This document shows, in pieces, positions 24,617 through 33,736 of a stretch of DNA of 44,838 nt. Within the stretch, counting starts at the first letter, position 1; every line of letters starts with the position of its first letter. The translations under genes were made by a program, and so were the position numbers. The notes beneath the pieces were generated by a model. It saw nothing but the letters and a program-made list of their open reading frames with translations, searched no databases and had not been told where the DNA came from. This stretch comes from Tannerellaceae bacterium. GTDB taxonomy: Bacteria; Bacteroidota; Bacteroidia; Bacteroidales; Tannerellaceae. Location of the stretch: NCBI GenBank assembly GCA_031264865.1, contig JAISDJ010000368.1:1-44838 (forward strand), in the 5' to 3' direction.

Positions 24617-25695
24617 AGACATTCGTTTTTTTATTAATAAGCGCTGCCGGAGGGTTACTATCCTGTTCCGGAACCGACGTAAGTGTTACAAAAGACAGTG
24701 GCGCCCTAAACAAAGCCTTTATCAATCATATTAAGACAACTCCGTCTGTCATTAATCATCAGGAGAAGGAAATGACGCTAACGGGGAAAGTTATCAGCAA
24801 TCCCGACAGAACGATTCATTATGTATCTCTTATCAGTGGCGTAATTGAACGAACTTATTTTTCATTGGGTGATAAAGTACAACAGGGACAAGCTTTAATC
24901 GATATCCGAAGTACAGAACTCAGCACCTTACATTCGGAACAACTATCCTTGGAAGCGGAAGTGAAAATGGCCGAACGCGAGCTAAAGACAGCCCGGGAAA
25001 TGTTTGACGATACCATGCTGTCTGAAAAAGATCTGCTGGAAGCCGAACGTAAATTAAAACAGGCGCAGGCTACTCTCGGAAAAGTACAAAGCGATATGTC
25101 TCTCTTCGGGATAAACAAAGGGAATGGAACATTTACCATCAAAGCACCGATGAGTGGATATATTATTCATAAAAACGCCTCATCCGGAAGTACGGTATCC
25201 GCCGATAGCGACCCGCTTTTTACAATTACCGATTTAAACACTGTATGGGCTATCGTAAACGTATATGCTGGCCATCTGCAATTTGTACGGGAAGGCATGG
25301 AAGCCGTTATCACTACCCTCTCCTACCCAAACGAAGTATTTACCGGTAAAATAAGTAATCTGTCGCAAGTATTCGACCCGGATGATAAAGCCTTGAAGGC
25401 ACGTATTGTCCTTCCTAACGCAGACCTCAAACTGAAACCGGAAATGTCTGTCATTGTCAGATTAAAAGATACTACACAGAATGGGTTGGTAGCTATCCCC
25501 TCGGAAGCGCTCATCTTTGATAATGACGCTTACTTTGTTGTAGTAGAAAATAAGGATTCTGATTTCGTTAAAAAAGAAGTCATCCCTTACGACAGCAACA
25601 AAGATATTACCTACCTAAGCGCCGGACTGAACGAAGGAGAAAACGTTGTGATAAAAAACCAACTACTCATTTACTCGGAACTAAAAGGAAATTAA
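24613..25695 (+). CDS. RND efflux periplasmic adaptor lipoprotein (CusB/CzcB type)
   Basis: A 360-residue membrane-fusion protein anchored by a lipobox cysteine (LLSC, Cys18). Domains run barrel-lipoyl-hairpin-lipoyl-barrel: the first lipoyl half-motif SGVIERTYFSLGDKVQQGQA, an alpha hairpin (about residues 100-160, EQLSLEAEVKMAERELKTAR), the second lipoyl half FTIKAPMSGYIIHKNASSGS, and the beta-barrel domain (VWAIVNVYAGHLQFVREG). It links the RND pump to the TolC channel. No His- or Met-rich metal-binding extension was seen at either end, so the metal specificity is open. The gene overlaps the TolC gene by 4 bases and ends 3 bases before the pump gene. Confidence 0.92.
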   Translation: MKTFVFLLISAAGGLLSCSGTDVSVTKDSGALNKAFINHIKTTPSVINHQEKEMTLTGKVISNPDRTIHYVSLISGVIERTYFSLGDKVQQGQALIDIRSTELSTLHSEQLSLEAEVKMAERELKTAREMFDDTMLSEKDLLEAERKLKQAQATLGKVQSDMSLFGINKGNGTFTIKAPMSGYIIHKNASSGSTVSADSDPLFTITDLNTVWAIVNVYAGHLQFVREGMEAVITTLSYPNEVFTGKISNLSQVFDPDDKALKARIVLPNADLKLKPEMSVIVRLKDTTQNGLVAIPSEALIFDNDAYFVVVENKDSDFVKKEVIPYDSNKDITYLSAGLNEGENVVIKNQLLIYSELKGN

Positions 25696-25698
25696 ACA

Positions 25699-28600
25699 AT
25701 GCATAAATTGGTAGAAAACATAATCGGTTTCGCTCTCCGCAACCATATCCTCATTCTTTTTCTTACCGGGATACTGTTTGTTGCCGGCATCGCCTGTTAT
25801 CAGCACACGCCGATAGAGGCTTATCCCGACGTTACGAATACGCGCGTAAAGATCATTGCCCAATGGCCGGGACGAAGCGCCGAAGAGGTAGAAAAGTTTG
25901 TTACTTTACCTATCATGCAACAACTGAACACCATTCCTCGTAAAACGGACGTCCGTTCTACGTCTTTATTCGGCTTGTCGGTAGTCAATGTCTTGTTTGA
26001 AGATGAAGTAGACGATTTCTACGCGCAGCAATATGCCTCCAACCGTATGCAAGAAATAAACCTGCCCGAAGGGGCGGAGCTTTCTATCGAACCGCCTTCA
26101 GGAGCAACGGGGGAAATATTCCGGTACATCCTTCGTAGCGATTTGCCTGTCCGTGAAGTATCGACTATAAACGAATGGGTGGTACAAAGAGAATTGTTGG
26201 CCGTCCCGGGTGTGGCAACGATAGCCTGTTTCGGTGGAGAAGAAAAGATGTACGAAATAAAAGTAAATCCTGCCGAGCTAAGAAACTATGATCTATCGCC
26301 ATTACAGGTATATGAAGCAGTGGCGGGCAATAATATAAATGTAGGGGGCGATGTTATCCAAAAAGGAAATCAGGCATATGTGGTACGTGGCATCGGCCTG
26401 CTCGAAAGTGTTGAAGATATCGAAAACATACTAATAGAAGTAAAAGGAGATACACCTATCCGCATCAAACAAGTAGCTACCGTAAGCGTATCTTCCAAAC
26501 CTCGTCTGGGACAAGTTGGATTAAATGAGGCAGATGATGTGGTGCAAGGGATCGTCGTTATGTTGCGGGGGCAGAATCCCAGTGAAGTAATTAGTCGCCT
26601 GAAAGAGAAAATTGACGAACTAAACGAACGTATCCTTCCGCCGGAAGTGAAAATCGAACCTTTCATGGATAGAACGAAGCTGGTTAATTCTACTATACAC
26701 ACGGTGCTGAAAAATATGTTGGAAGGTATCCTGCTGGTAGCTGTGATCGTATTTATTTTCTTGTTCAACTGGCGCACTACGGTGATTGTGGCTACGGTTA
26801 TCCCCCTATCGTTCTTGTTTGCTATTATCATGCTCCGTATCCAGGGATTACCGGCAAATCTTATCTCTATGGGGGCGCTCGATTTCGGGTTGTTGCTGGA
26901 AGGTACACTCGTGATTGTTGAGTCGGTATTCGTAGCCTTGGAAAAGCGTTCCGTAGAACTGGGCGCTCGGTTTACCTCTTCGCTAAAAAGCGGATTGATA
27001 AAGAAAAGCGCCGGAAGCGTTGCCTCTTCTATCTTCTTTGCACAACTTATCTTGGTTGTCGCCCTGTTTCCTATTTTTTCCTTTCAGAAGGTAGAGGGGA
27101 AGATGTTCTCGCCACTGGCTTTTACCTTAGGTTATGCACTGCTGGGCTCACTCGTTTTATCGCTGACATATGTGCCTGTTATGTGCAAGGTTTTACTTAC
27201 CAAACCGATGAAAGAAAAGAAAAACCGTATCAGCCTGTTCTTTACAAACCTCGTCTATCGCTTGTATACCTTTAGTTGCAAATATAGGAAAGGAGCCGTT
27301 AGTACATTCGTCGTCCTGATAGTGGTTTGTATGGTTCGTTTTCTGTTTTGGGGAACAGAATTTATTCCAAGCATGAACGAAGGCGCCATTTATGTACGCG
27401 CTACCCTTCCGAACAGTATCCATTTAGACGAATCTGTAAGGATAACGAAAGAAATGAAACAAAAGCTCCGCCAATTCGACGAGGTAGATTTTGTTCTTAC
27501 ACAAACCGGACGCCCTAACGACGGGACAGACGCCACCGGCTTCTTCAACATAGAATTTCATACTGAATTAAAACCCGAAAAAGAATGGAAACATAAACGA
27601 TCCAAAGACGAACTTATCGCGCAAATGCAAGATTCGCTAAGCATCTATCCGGGTATTATTTTTGCCTTCAGCCAGCCGATACAAGACAATGTAGAAGAAT
27701 ACGTTGCCGGCGTTAAGAGCGCGTTGGTTATTAAGATATTCGGCAGCGACCTTCATCAATTGGAAAACGTAGCCGACCAAACCGCAGCCATCATAAAAGG
27801 CATACCAGGTGTGGAAGACGTGAACGTATTCCGAAGCATCGGCCTGCCGGAATTACAAATCAAGCTGGATGAATCGCGCATGGCGCGTTATGCGGTGTCT
27901 ATGGCCGATGCTCAGGTAGTAGTTGAAATGGCTATTGGAGGAAAAGCCGCTTCTGTCTTTTATGAGAATGAGCGGACGTTCGATATCAGGGTACGTTTTC
28001 AAAAGGAGTTTCGCGACGATGAAGAGAAGATAGGCAATATCCTTATCCCAACAATGAATGGCCGGGAAATACCCTTGAAAGAAATCGCCGATATTTCATT
28101 TATCACCGGTCCGGCCTTTATTTACCGCGAAGGAAGCAGCCGGTACATAGGCGTGGGATTCAGTATTCGCGACCGCGATTTAGGTTCTACCATCGCTGAG
28201 GCACGGCAAAAGGTAAACGAACAGGTTATGCTCAGTTCCGAAAATAAAATGGTTTGGGCTGGCGAGTTTGAAAGTCAGCAACGGGCAACCCGGCGGCTAA
28301 TGGTGATTGTCCCGGCAGCTATTTTGCTTATCTTATTCTTGTTATACCTCAACTTTGGAGCTGTTAAAGACACATTGATCGCCGCCAGTGCTATGCCGTA
28401 TGCTTTTATCGGGGGATTTATTTCCTTATGGGCAACGGGCACAGTTTTTGGTATTTCGGCAGGCGTGGGCTTCATCATCCTCTTTGGTATTGTATCGATA
28501 AACAGTATCTTACTGATCACCCGGATGAAAAAGTATATGCAACAAACCCGCAACCTGCGCGAAGGAATAAATAAAGCTGTCGGCGAATTGATCCGTCCGG

Positions 28601-28797
28601 TACTGATGATTGCTTTAATGGGTTCAATGGGCTTATTTCCCGCTGCCTTATCTAACGGTATGGGCTCCGAAGTGCAGAAGTCGATGGCTATCATGATTGT
28701 CGGAGGAATTATTATTTGTATGATCCTTTCGTTTACCATCTTGCCGCAAGTATTTTACTTTGCTTACCGCAGGGATAAACGATTAGCAATAAAATAA
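25699..28797 (+). CDS. RND efflux pump, heavy-metal (CusA/CzcA) type
   Basis: A 1032-residue inner-membrane proton-driven pump with the duplicated RND plan: TM1 (ILILFLTGILFVAGIACYQH), a periplasmic loop, TM2-6, then a second loop and TM8-12. HME-type features include PIEAYPDVTNTRVKIIAQWP and GRSAEEVEKFVTLPIMQQL. The TM4 relay motif is DFGLLLEGTLVIVES (from residue 395), where CzcA-type pumps usually have DFG-x3-DGA-x6-EN; the second Asp is Glu401 here. C-terminal helix signatures such as GFIILFGIVSINSILLITRM are normal. The substrate is probably a metal cation, but copper, zinc, cobalt or another cannot be told apart by eye. It lies between the adaptor and the response regulator in one operon. 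Confidence 0.92.
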   Translation: MHKLVENIIGFALRNHILILFLTGILFVAGIACYQHTPIEAYPDVTNTRVKIIAQWPGRSAEEVEKFVTLPIMQQLNTIPRKTDVRSTSLFGLSVVNVLFEDEVDDFYAQQYASNRMQEINLPEGAELSIEPPSGATGEIFRYILRSDLPVREVSTINEWVVQRELLAVPGVATIACFGGEEKMYEIKVNPAELRNYDLSPLQVYEAVAGNNINVGGDVIQKGNQAYVVRGIGLLESVEDIENILIEVKGDTPIRIKQVATVSVSSKPRLGQVGLNEADDVVQGIVVMLRGQNPSEVISRLKEKIDELNERILPPEVKIEPFMDRTKLVNSTIHTVLKNMLEGILLVAVIVFIFLFNWRTTVIVATVIPLSFLFAIIMLRIQGLPANLISMGALDFGLLLEGTLVIVESVFVALEKRSVELGARFTSSLKSGLIKKSAGSVASSIFFAQLILVVALFPIFSFQKVEGKMFSPLAFTLGYALLGSLVLSLTYVPVMCKVLLTKPMKEKKNRISLFFTNLVYRLYTFSCKYRKGAVSTFVVLIVVCMVRFLFWGTEFIPSMNEGAIYVRATLPNSIHLDESVRITKEMKQKLRQFDEVDFVLTQTGRPNDGTDATGFFNIEFHTELKPEKEWKHKRSKDELIAQMQDSLSIYPGIIFAFSQPIQDNVEEYVAGVKSALVIKIFGSDLHQLENVADQTAAIIKGIPGVEDVNVFRSIGLPELQIKLDESRMARYAVSMADAQVVVEMAIGGKAASVFYENERTFDIRVRFQKEFRDDEEKIGNILIPTMNGREIPLKEIADISFITGPAFIYREGSSRYIGVGFSIRDRDLGSTIAEARQKVNEQVMLSSENKMVWAGEFESQQRATRRLMVIVPAAILLILFLLYLNFGAVKDTLIAASAMPYAFIGGFISLWATGTVFGISAGVGFIILFGIVSINSILLITRMKKYMQQTRNLREGINKAVGELIRPVLMIALMGSMGLFPAALSNGMGSEVQKSMAIMIVGGIIICMILSFTILPQVFYFAYRRDKRLAIK

Positions 28798-28830
28798 TAT
28801 GTGTATCTTTATATCCTGAATACAACGTAT

Positions 28831-29514
28831 ATGGAACTTTTATTAGTAGAAGACAACCGGCGTATCAGCGAATTTATTGTAAAGGGTTTGGAAGAGAGTG
28901 GCTTTTCCGTTGTATTGGCCGAAACCGGCGTAGATGCCCGCAGCTTGATTACACAAAAAAACTGGGATTTGATTTTGCTCGACATCATGCTACCCGACAT
29001 AGACGGTATCGAGCTGTTGCAATATACCCGTTATAAAAAAATACATACGCCGATCCTTGTTGTAAGCGCCCTGGGAGAACCCGACGATAAAGTAAAGGCG
29101 CTTGATTACGGGGCCGACGATTATTTAGCCAAACCTTTCCATTTCTCCGAATTGATTGCCCGGATCAATGCATTGACACGAAGGGTGAAAATGAACTATA
29201 ATACAACAGACAATGTATTGACCTGCGCCGATCTGTTTCTTTATCCCGACAAACATTTGGTGGAAAGAAACGGTAAAGAGATTAAACTTACCTTACAGGA
29301 GTTTATGCTGCTGAAACTGCTGATGGAAAATAAAAACAAGGTATTGCCCCGTTCGCAGATACTGGATACGGTATGGGGTATCAATTATAATTCCAATACC
29401 AATGTGGTAGATGTATATATTTCGTACCTCCGTAATAAAATAGATACGGAAAACAGTGAAAAATTAATCGAAACGGTAAAAGGGCGGGGATATCTTATAC
29501 GTACGAAAGAATAA
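28831..29514 (+). CDS. OmpR/PhoB-family response regulator
   Basis: A 227-residue two-component response regulator. I use the ATG at 28831 (MELLLVEDNRRISEF), since the receiver begins there; an upstream GTG at 28801 would add ten odd residues. The receiver has the acidic pair E7-D8, the phospho-acceptor Asp51 in LILLDIMLPD, the switch Ser in ILVVSALGEPDDK, and the Lys in YLAKPFHFSE. The C-terminal winged helix (about 130-227) reads LTLQEFMLLKLLMENKNKVL and NVVDVYISYLRNKIDTENSE, ending GRGYLIRTKE. It follows the pump by 33 bases and precedes its kinase by 11. It is the probable reader of the 11-bp repeat array upstream of the operon. Confidence 0.95.
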   Translation: MELLLVEDNRRISEFIVKGLEESGFSVVLAETGVDARSLITQKNWDLILLDIMLPDIDGIELLQYTRYKKIHTPILVVSALGEPDDKVKALDYGADDYLAKPFHFSELIARINALTRRVKMNYNTTDNVLTCADLFLYPDKHLVERNGKEIKLTLQEFMLLKLLMENKNKVLPRSQILDTVWGINYNSNTNVVDVYISYLRNKIDTENSEKLIETVKGRGYLIRTKE

Positions 29515-29525
29515 TAGCCTGACAA

Positions 29526-30869
29526 ATGAAAGTACAAACACGTTTAAGCTTGCTCGGTTCGGTTATTTTCGGGATAATCTTCACCGTTATTTCCTTTCTG
29601 ATTTACGGATTGTTTTACCGTAATGTTACCCGTTCGATATATGATAATCTCCAGAAAACAGCTTTAATAACGGCTGTCTTTTTCCTCGAAGAAGATGAAC
29701 TGAACAAAGAAGAGTTCTCCAAAGCCAGAAAGCGATTCTACGAGTTTGTATCTAATTCATACTACCAAATATATAATGAAGCCGATAGTGTGAACTACGG
29801 ATCGCCGCTTCCACTCATTCCGGCTGATCTGTTACAAACGATACGGGATAAGCGCCAGTTGGCTTTTTCGTATGAAGGATTTCTTTGCTATGGTATCTTC
29901 TACGAAGACAATCAGGGGAATTTTGTGGTCGTTTCAAAGGAAAAGAAAGATGTTTCAGCCCATCAGTTGAATCTATTACTCTGGATTCTGGTGATTGCTT
30001 TCTTGCTTGGCATGAGTTCTATTATCCTTTTAAGCCGCTGGATGGCTAATGCAGCCTACCGGCCATTCCGTACGGTTATCAGGCAGGTTACCACTATTTC
30101 CACCCATAACCTCGATAAGCAAATAGAAATTCCCAATACAAAGGATGAGCTGCAAGACCTGATTATAACCTTCAATAATCTATTATCTCAACTATCCGAA
30201 ACGTTTATTATTCAGAAAAACTTTGTAAACTACGTATCGCATGAATTTAAAACACCGCTTACATCCATATTAGGTAATCTGGAAGTTTTCTCCCTGAAAG
30301 ACCGTACACCCGAAGAATATACCCGATTAAGTCAAGCGCTCATTCAACAAATCAAACAATTAGAAGAAACATTAGAGACCTTACTCATTATCTCCGACCT
30401 GAGAAACCGGTCGGATATTTCCGACCTGATACGTATTGACGAAGTAATATGGGAAATCATATCCAACATATCGCACCAATACCGGAAATCGAACCTATCC
30501 GTCAATATGGAGATTCCACCTACAGACGAATATCTTCTAAACGTATCCATAGAGAAGACACAGTTAGTAATGACCCTTTATAACCTAATTGAAAACGCCG
30601 TAAAATATTCACATGGAGAGCAAGTAGATATCCGTATCTACAAAACAGAAGAAAGGCTTACTTTGTCTATCACTGATAAAGGAATCGGTATTCCTTCCGA
30701 GCAATTAACCAACATAAGCAAGCCTTTCTTCCGTGCCGATAACACAAACCAAATACAAGGTAGCGGTATCGGACTTTCTATTGCTTTGAGGATATTGGAA
30801 AAGAACCATATCAAATACAACATTCACTCTGTCGTAAACGAAGGTACTACCATTACCCTGTTGTTTTAA
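29526..30869 (+). CDS. Membrane sensor histidine kinase (CusS/CopS-like)
   Basis: A 447-residue sensor kinase. TM1 (about residues 9-30, LLGSVIFGIIFTVISFLIYG), a periplasmic sensor of about 115 residues, TM2 (about 153-172), and a HAMP linker (RWMANAAYRPFRTVIRQVTT) are visible. The H-box is FVNYVSHEFKTPLTSILGNL with His239. The catalytic domain has the N-box NLIENAVKYSHGEQV, the G1 box TDKGIGIP, the F-box ISKPFFRADNT and the G2 box GSGIGLSIALRILEK. It would sense the stressor, probably a metal, in the periplasm and phosphorylate the neighbouring regulator. It is the last gene of the efflux operon and ends 5 bases from a convergent gene. Confidence 0.94.
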   Translation: MKVQTRLSLLGSVIFGIIFTVISFLIYGLFYRNVTRSIYDNLQKTALITAVFFLEEDELNKEEFSKARKRFYEFVSNSYYQIYNEADSVNYGSPLPLIPADLLQTIRDKRQLAFSYEGFLCYGIFYEDNQGNFVVVSKEKKDVSAHQLNLLLWILVIAFLLGMSSIILLSRWMANAAYRPFRTVIRQVTTISTHNLDKQIEIPNTKDELQDLIITFNNLLSQLSETFIIQKNFVNYVSHEFKTPLTSILGNLEVFSLKDRTPEEYTRLSQALIQQIKQLEETLETLLIISDLRNRSDISDLIRIDEVIWEIISNISHQYRKSNLSVNMEIPPTDEYLLNVSIEKTQLVMTLYNLIENAVKYSHGEQVDIRIYKTEERLTLSITDKGIGIPSEQLTNISKPFFRADNTNQIQGSGIGLSIALRILEKNHIKYNIHSVVNEGTTITLLF

Positions 30870-30874
30870 TCTGT

Positions 30875-33634
30875 TTATTGCTTTACTCCCCGGATTATTT
30901 TCACCTCTTTATCCGTTGTAAGGCGGAACACATAAATACCCTTTGGCAATGATTCCGTATAAACAATATCACCGGGATTATCCACTATTTTAACCAGCTT
31001 GCCGTCTATTGAAATGATTTCTAATTTCTTTACTTCCGCGGCATTTAGCAGGGTGATATAGTTGTTGAAAAGCGTTGGTGTAAGCATTAATTGATTTTCG
31101 ATTCGTTGTTCGGCGCTTACAACCACATCTCTCTGTATGACGGCTTGTGTGCTTTCCCAGCCATTGTATGAAGCCGATACAGCATATTTATACGCTCCGC
31201 TTCCGTCAATGGCATCTACATAGCGGGTTCCTGTTACGGGAGAAGTATTTACTCTCCGGTTATCTCTGTAAACATTATAACCTGTTACTTCCGGGAATGT
31301 AGCCGGCATACTACTCCGAAGCTGTAAATCAGTAGCAGGTACTGTTTGTACCGACATTTTTTTGTTTGATTTCTTTATTGCCAAATTAGTAACAGGTTGG
31401 TTTCTTTCTAAGCCTGTTCCTTCTTCGGAGGTTACCACTGCGGCAAGAAAGAAATTGAAATCAAAATCTTCATTTTCTATATACTCCCAATTAATTCCAT
31501 CTTCCGAGATGAGGTTTCCTTTTCTCATTTCGGCAGGGCCGTTGTCGCACCAGGCCGGATGGGTGGCCTTGTCATAATCCGAAGCATAAATGGCTACAAT
31601 CAAACTTCCTTTATTATCTATCGTGAAAGGTGTTTGCAAGTCCACAACGTTTAATTTGTTGTAAACAAGATTTGTCAGCGGTTGGGTATATTCTCTGTTT
31701 CCTTGTGTTATAAGAAGCGAATAAGTTACATTTTTTACAGGAACAAATTGTATCGACTTAAGTAATTTATTCCTGAAAGGGGTGATTTCATCTTGCTTCC
31801 AACCTTGTCCGAAGTAAAAAGGAATGCCGCTGAAACCAATAGCAATATTAGCCGGACTTCCTGTTCCCCAGTAAATGGTTTGTTGATACAACGGCGCACT
31901 CCATGTAACAATTACTCCGGATGAAGGATCGAAGATTGCCTGCGGATTCGAAGGAGCCAGATATTCTGTTACAAAGAGCGTTTTACTTACAACTTCCGAT
32001 TCAACGCCATTCGGATATACGGCAGATACACTATAAATAATCGAACCGGTTTTCGATGGATTATCCGTATAGGATAAAGCCGTTGTATTCCTTAGCAATT
32101 CACTGTTTTTATAAACATTATATCTTGCAGGCACTTGTGTGGCAGGCGCCTGCCAACTTAATAAAACCTGATTATTGGTATACGTTAACTGAAGATTGGA
32201 AGGTTTCTCAACAACGACCGGTTCTTTCTTATAACGTCCCCGCAATGTTTCTGCATTTGTACTCGCCGGGTCTAACCAAATATCCATTCTTTCCGTCGGT
32301 TTTTTGCTATATTTATCCCAGTGATAAGATAGTTTACCATATAAGTTTAACCCTTTAGGTTCATCACAGGAAGAATTGCCTCCGCTGAGTGTCCCGACAA
32401 TCAATTTATTCTGGTTGAAAAGCGGTGAGCCGGAAGAGCCTCCGGCCGTTACGCTTACACCATTGGCTGTTTCTGCAAAAATAACATTCCAATGAGCATT
32501 CTCGGCTCCCTCGTTATCATTTTCATCCAACCATGAGATAGAAGTTGCACGCCCGGTAAAAGTAGAGATCTTTTTATAATCCCCTTCGGGATGATGAATA
32601 CCCACGCCGGAAGTGGCGGCCCTCTCTCTCCTGTCCCAACCATTATAATAGGCATAATAGTTGTCTGGTATATTCCGGTTTAATAGCAACAATAATCCGT
32701 CGGAACCTCCTGAAATAGGAATCTCTACCACTTTTTTGCAACCTACCATCGTTTGACTGGATACGGCAGGTAAATTGTCGCCGCAATCACTTTCATAATG
32801 GAAATAGAAAACCCACTGGTTGTAATCGGATGCAGATGCCGTAGTTTCCAAATCCGCGGAACAATGATAGGCGGAAAGAATATAGGGTTTGAAGTTTTCG
32901 GCTGTATTGTTTACCAGCGAACCTGAGCATAAATACGATTTATCGCCGATACGCTGAATCATCTTACACACCCCCGTTTTCTCCGTCTGCCAATTATTGC
33001 CTTCTTCACAATTAATACTGATATAACAAGACGACGATGAACTCCTGAGTGAAGGATTATTACCAACCGTTAAATGATTATATCCATATCCGATACTTTC
33101 TATTTCTATGCGAGGCTTTTCTCCATCGGAAGCAGCAACATATTCAAGAACAATATCATCACCGGCGACAAATTCTGTTGCGAATCTGTCTACTGTCGGA
33201 TTTGAATGATGAGTAAATGCTCCGATTACCTGCGTTTTTTCCGCATTATAGATAAATAATTTTCCTCCTTCGGGTATATAGAAGGCTTTGTAATAAAGCA
33301 TCAGGGCTATTGCTCCTTTTGCTTGGATATTCAATTGCCAAACAGATTCTCCACCGGGTAATACGCTCCATGTTCCTGCATTATCCATCGTCAGATTGGA
33401 TTCGATAAGCGTAGCTACCTTCAGTGGTTGCCCTTGGCTCACCTGCCATTCGTCTACCAATTTCAGATCCTCCACATTAAAAGTAACAGGAATCTGCACT
33501 TGGGGAATTGTACTTCTCAGCGAATGTCCATAATGAAAACTCGGAGGCAATCCTCCTTCGCTTATTTGTCCATGCATATTGTTCAGAGTGAAAAGTAATA
33601 CTCCAAACAAGATAGCAATACGGTAATTTTTCAT
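30875..33634 (-). CDS. Secreted trypsin-like serine endopeptidase with T9SS C-terminal sorting domain
   Basis: A roughly 919-residue exported protease. Signal MKNYRIAILFGVLLFTLNNM precedes a GQ cleavage site; the first ATG at 33640 adds two residues. An N-terminal beta domain precedes a lysyl-endopeptidase-like S1 domain. It has catalytic His in YILSAYHCSADLET (residue 257), Asp likely in GGSDGLLLLLNRNIP, and Ser403 in TAGGSSGSPLFNQN. Two FN3-like regions follow (PSNLQLTYTNNQVLLSWQAP and a later VTGYNVYRDNRRVN). The C-terminal 75 residues match a type A T9SS sorting domain (KKLEIISIDGKLVKI, ESLPKGIYVFRLTTDKEVKI). It probably cleaves after Lys or Arg at or beyond the cell surface. T9SS machinery is not encoded in the window. 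Confidence 0.88.
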   Translation of the reverse strand: MKNYRIAILFGVLLFTLNNMHGQISEGGLPPSFHYGHSLRSTIPQVQIPVTFNVEDLKLVDEWQVSQGQPLKVATLIESNLTMDNAGTWSVLPGGESVWQLNIQAKGAIALMLYYKAFYIPEGGKLFIYNAEKTQVIGAFTHHSNPTVDRFATEFVAGDDIVLEYVAASDGEKPRIEIESIGYGYNHLTVGNNPSLRSSSSSCYISINCEEGNNWQTEKTGVCKMIQRIGDKSYLCSGSLVNNTAENFKPYILSAYHCSADLETTASASDYNQWVFYFHYESDCGDNLPAVSSQTMVGCKKVVEIPISGGSDGLLLLLNRNIPDNYYAYYNGWDRRERAATSGVGIHHPEGDYKKISTFTGRATSISWLDENDNEGAENAHWNVIFAETANGVSVTAGGSSGSPLFNQNKLIVGTLSGGNSSCDEPKGLNLYGKLSYHWDKYSKKPTERMDIWLDPASTNAETLRGRYKKEPVVVEKPSNLQLTYTNNQVLLSWQAPATQVPARYNVYKNSELLRNTTALSYTDNPSKTGSIIYSVSAVYPNGVESEVVSKTLFVTEYLAPSNPQAIFDPSSGVIVTWSAPLYQQTIYWGTGSPANIAIGFSGIPFYFGQGWKQDEITPFRNKLLKSIQFVPVKNVTYSLLITQGNREYTQPLTNLVYNKLNVVDLQTPFTIDNKGSLIVAIYASDYDKATHPAWCDNGPAEMRKGNLISEDGINWEYIENEDFDFNFFLAAVVTSEEGTGLERNQPVTNLAIKKSNKKMSVQTVPATDLQLRSSMPATFPEVTGYNVYRDNRRVNTSPVTGTRYVDAIDGSGAYKYAVSASYNGWESTQAVIQRDVVVSAEQRIENQLMLTPTLFNNYITLLNAAEVKKLEIISIDGKLVKIVDNPGDIVYTESLPKGIYVFRLTTDKEVKIIRGVKQ

Positions 33635-33736
33635 ATACATAATTTATATTTGTTTGCTTACGATGTAAAAGTACCAGATATATCCATACCCGTCAATCCC
33701 CCAAAAAGGTGAAATCCTTCAGAAGATGTGAAAAAA

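Noticed and set aside
28801-28830. Upstream GTG start for the response regulator
   Set aside because: It would add MYLYILNTTY before the receiver fold; the ATG at 28831 gives the standard N-terminus.
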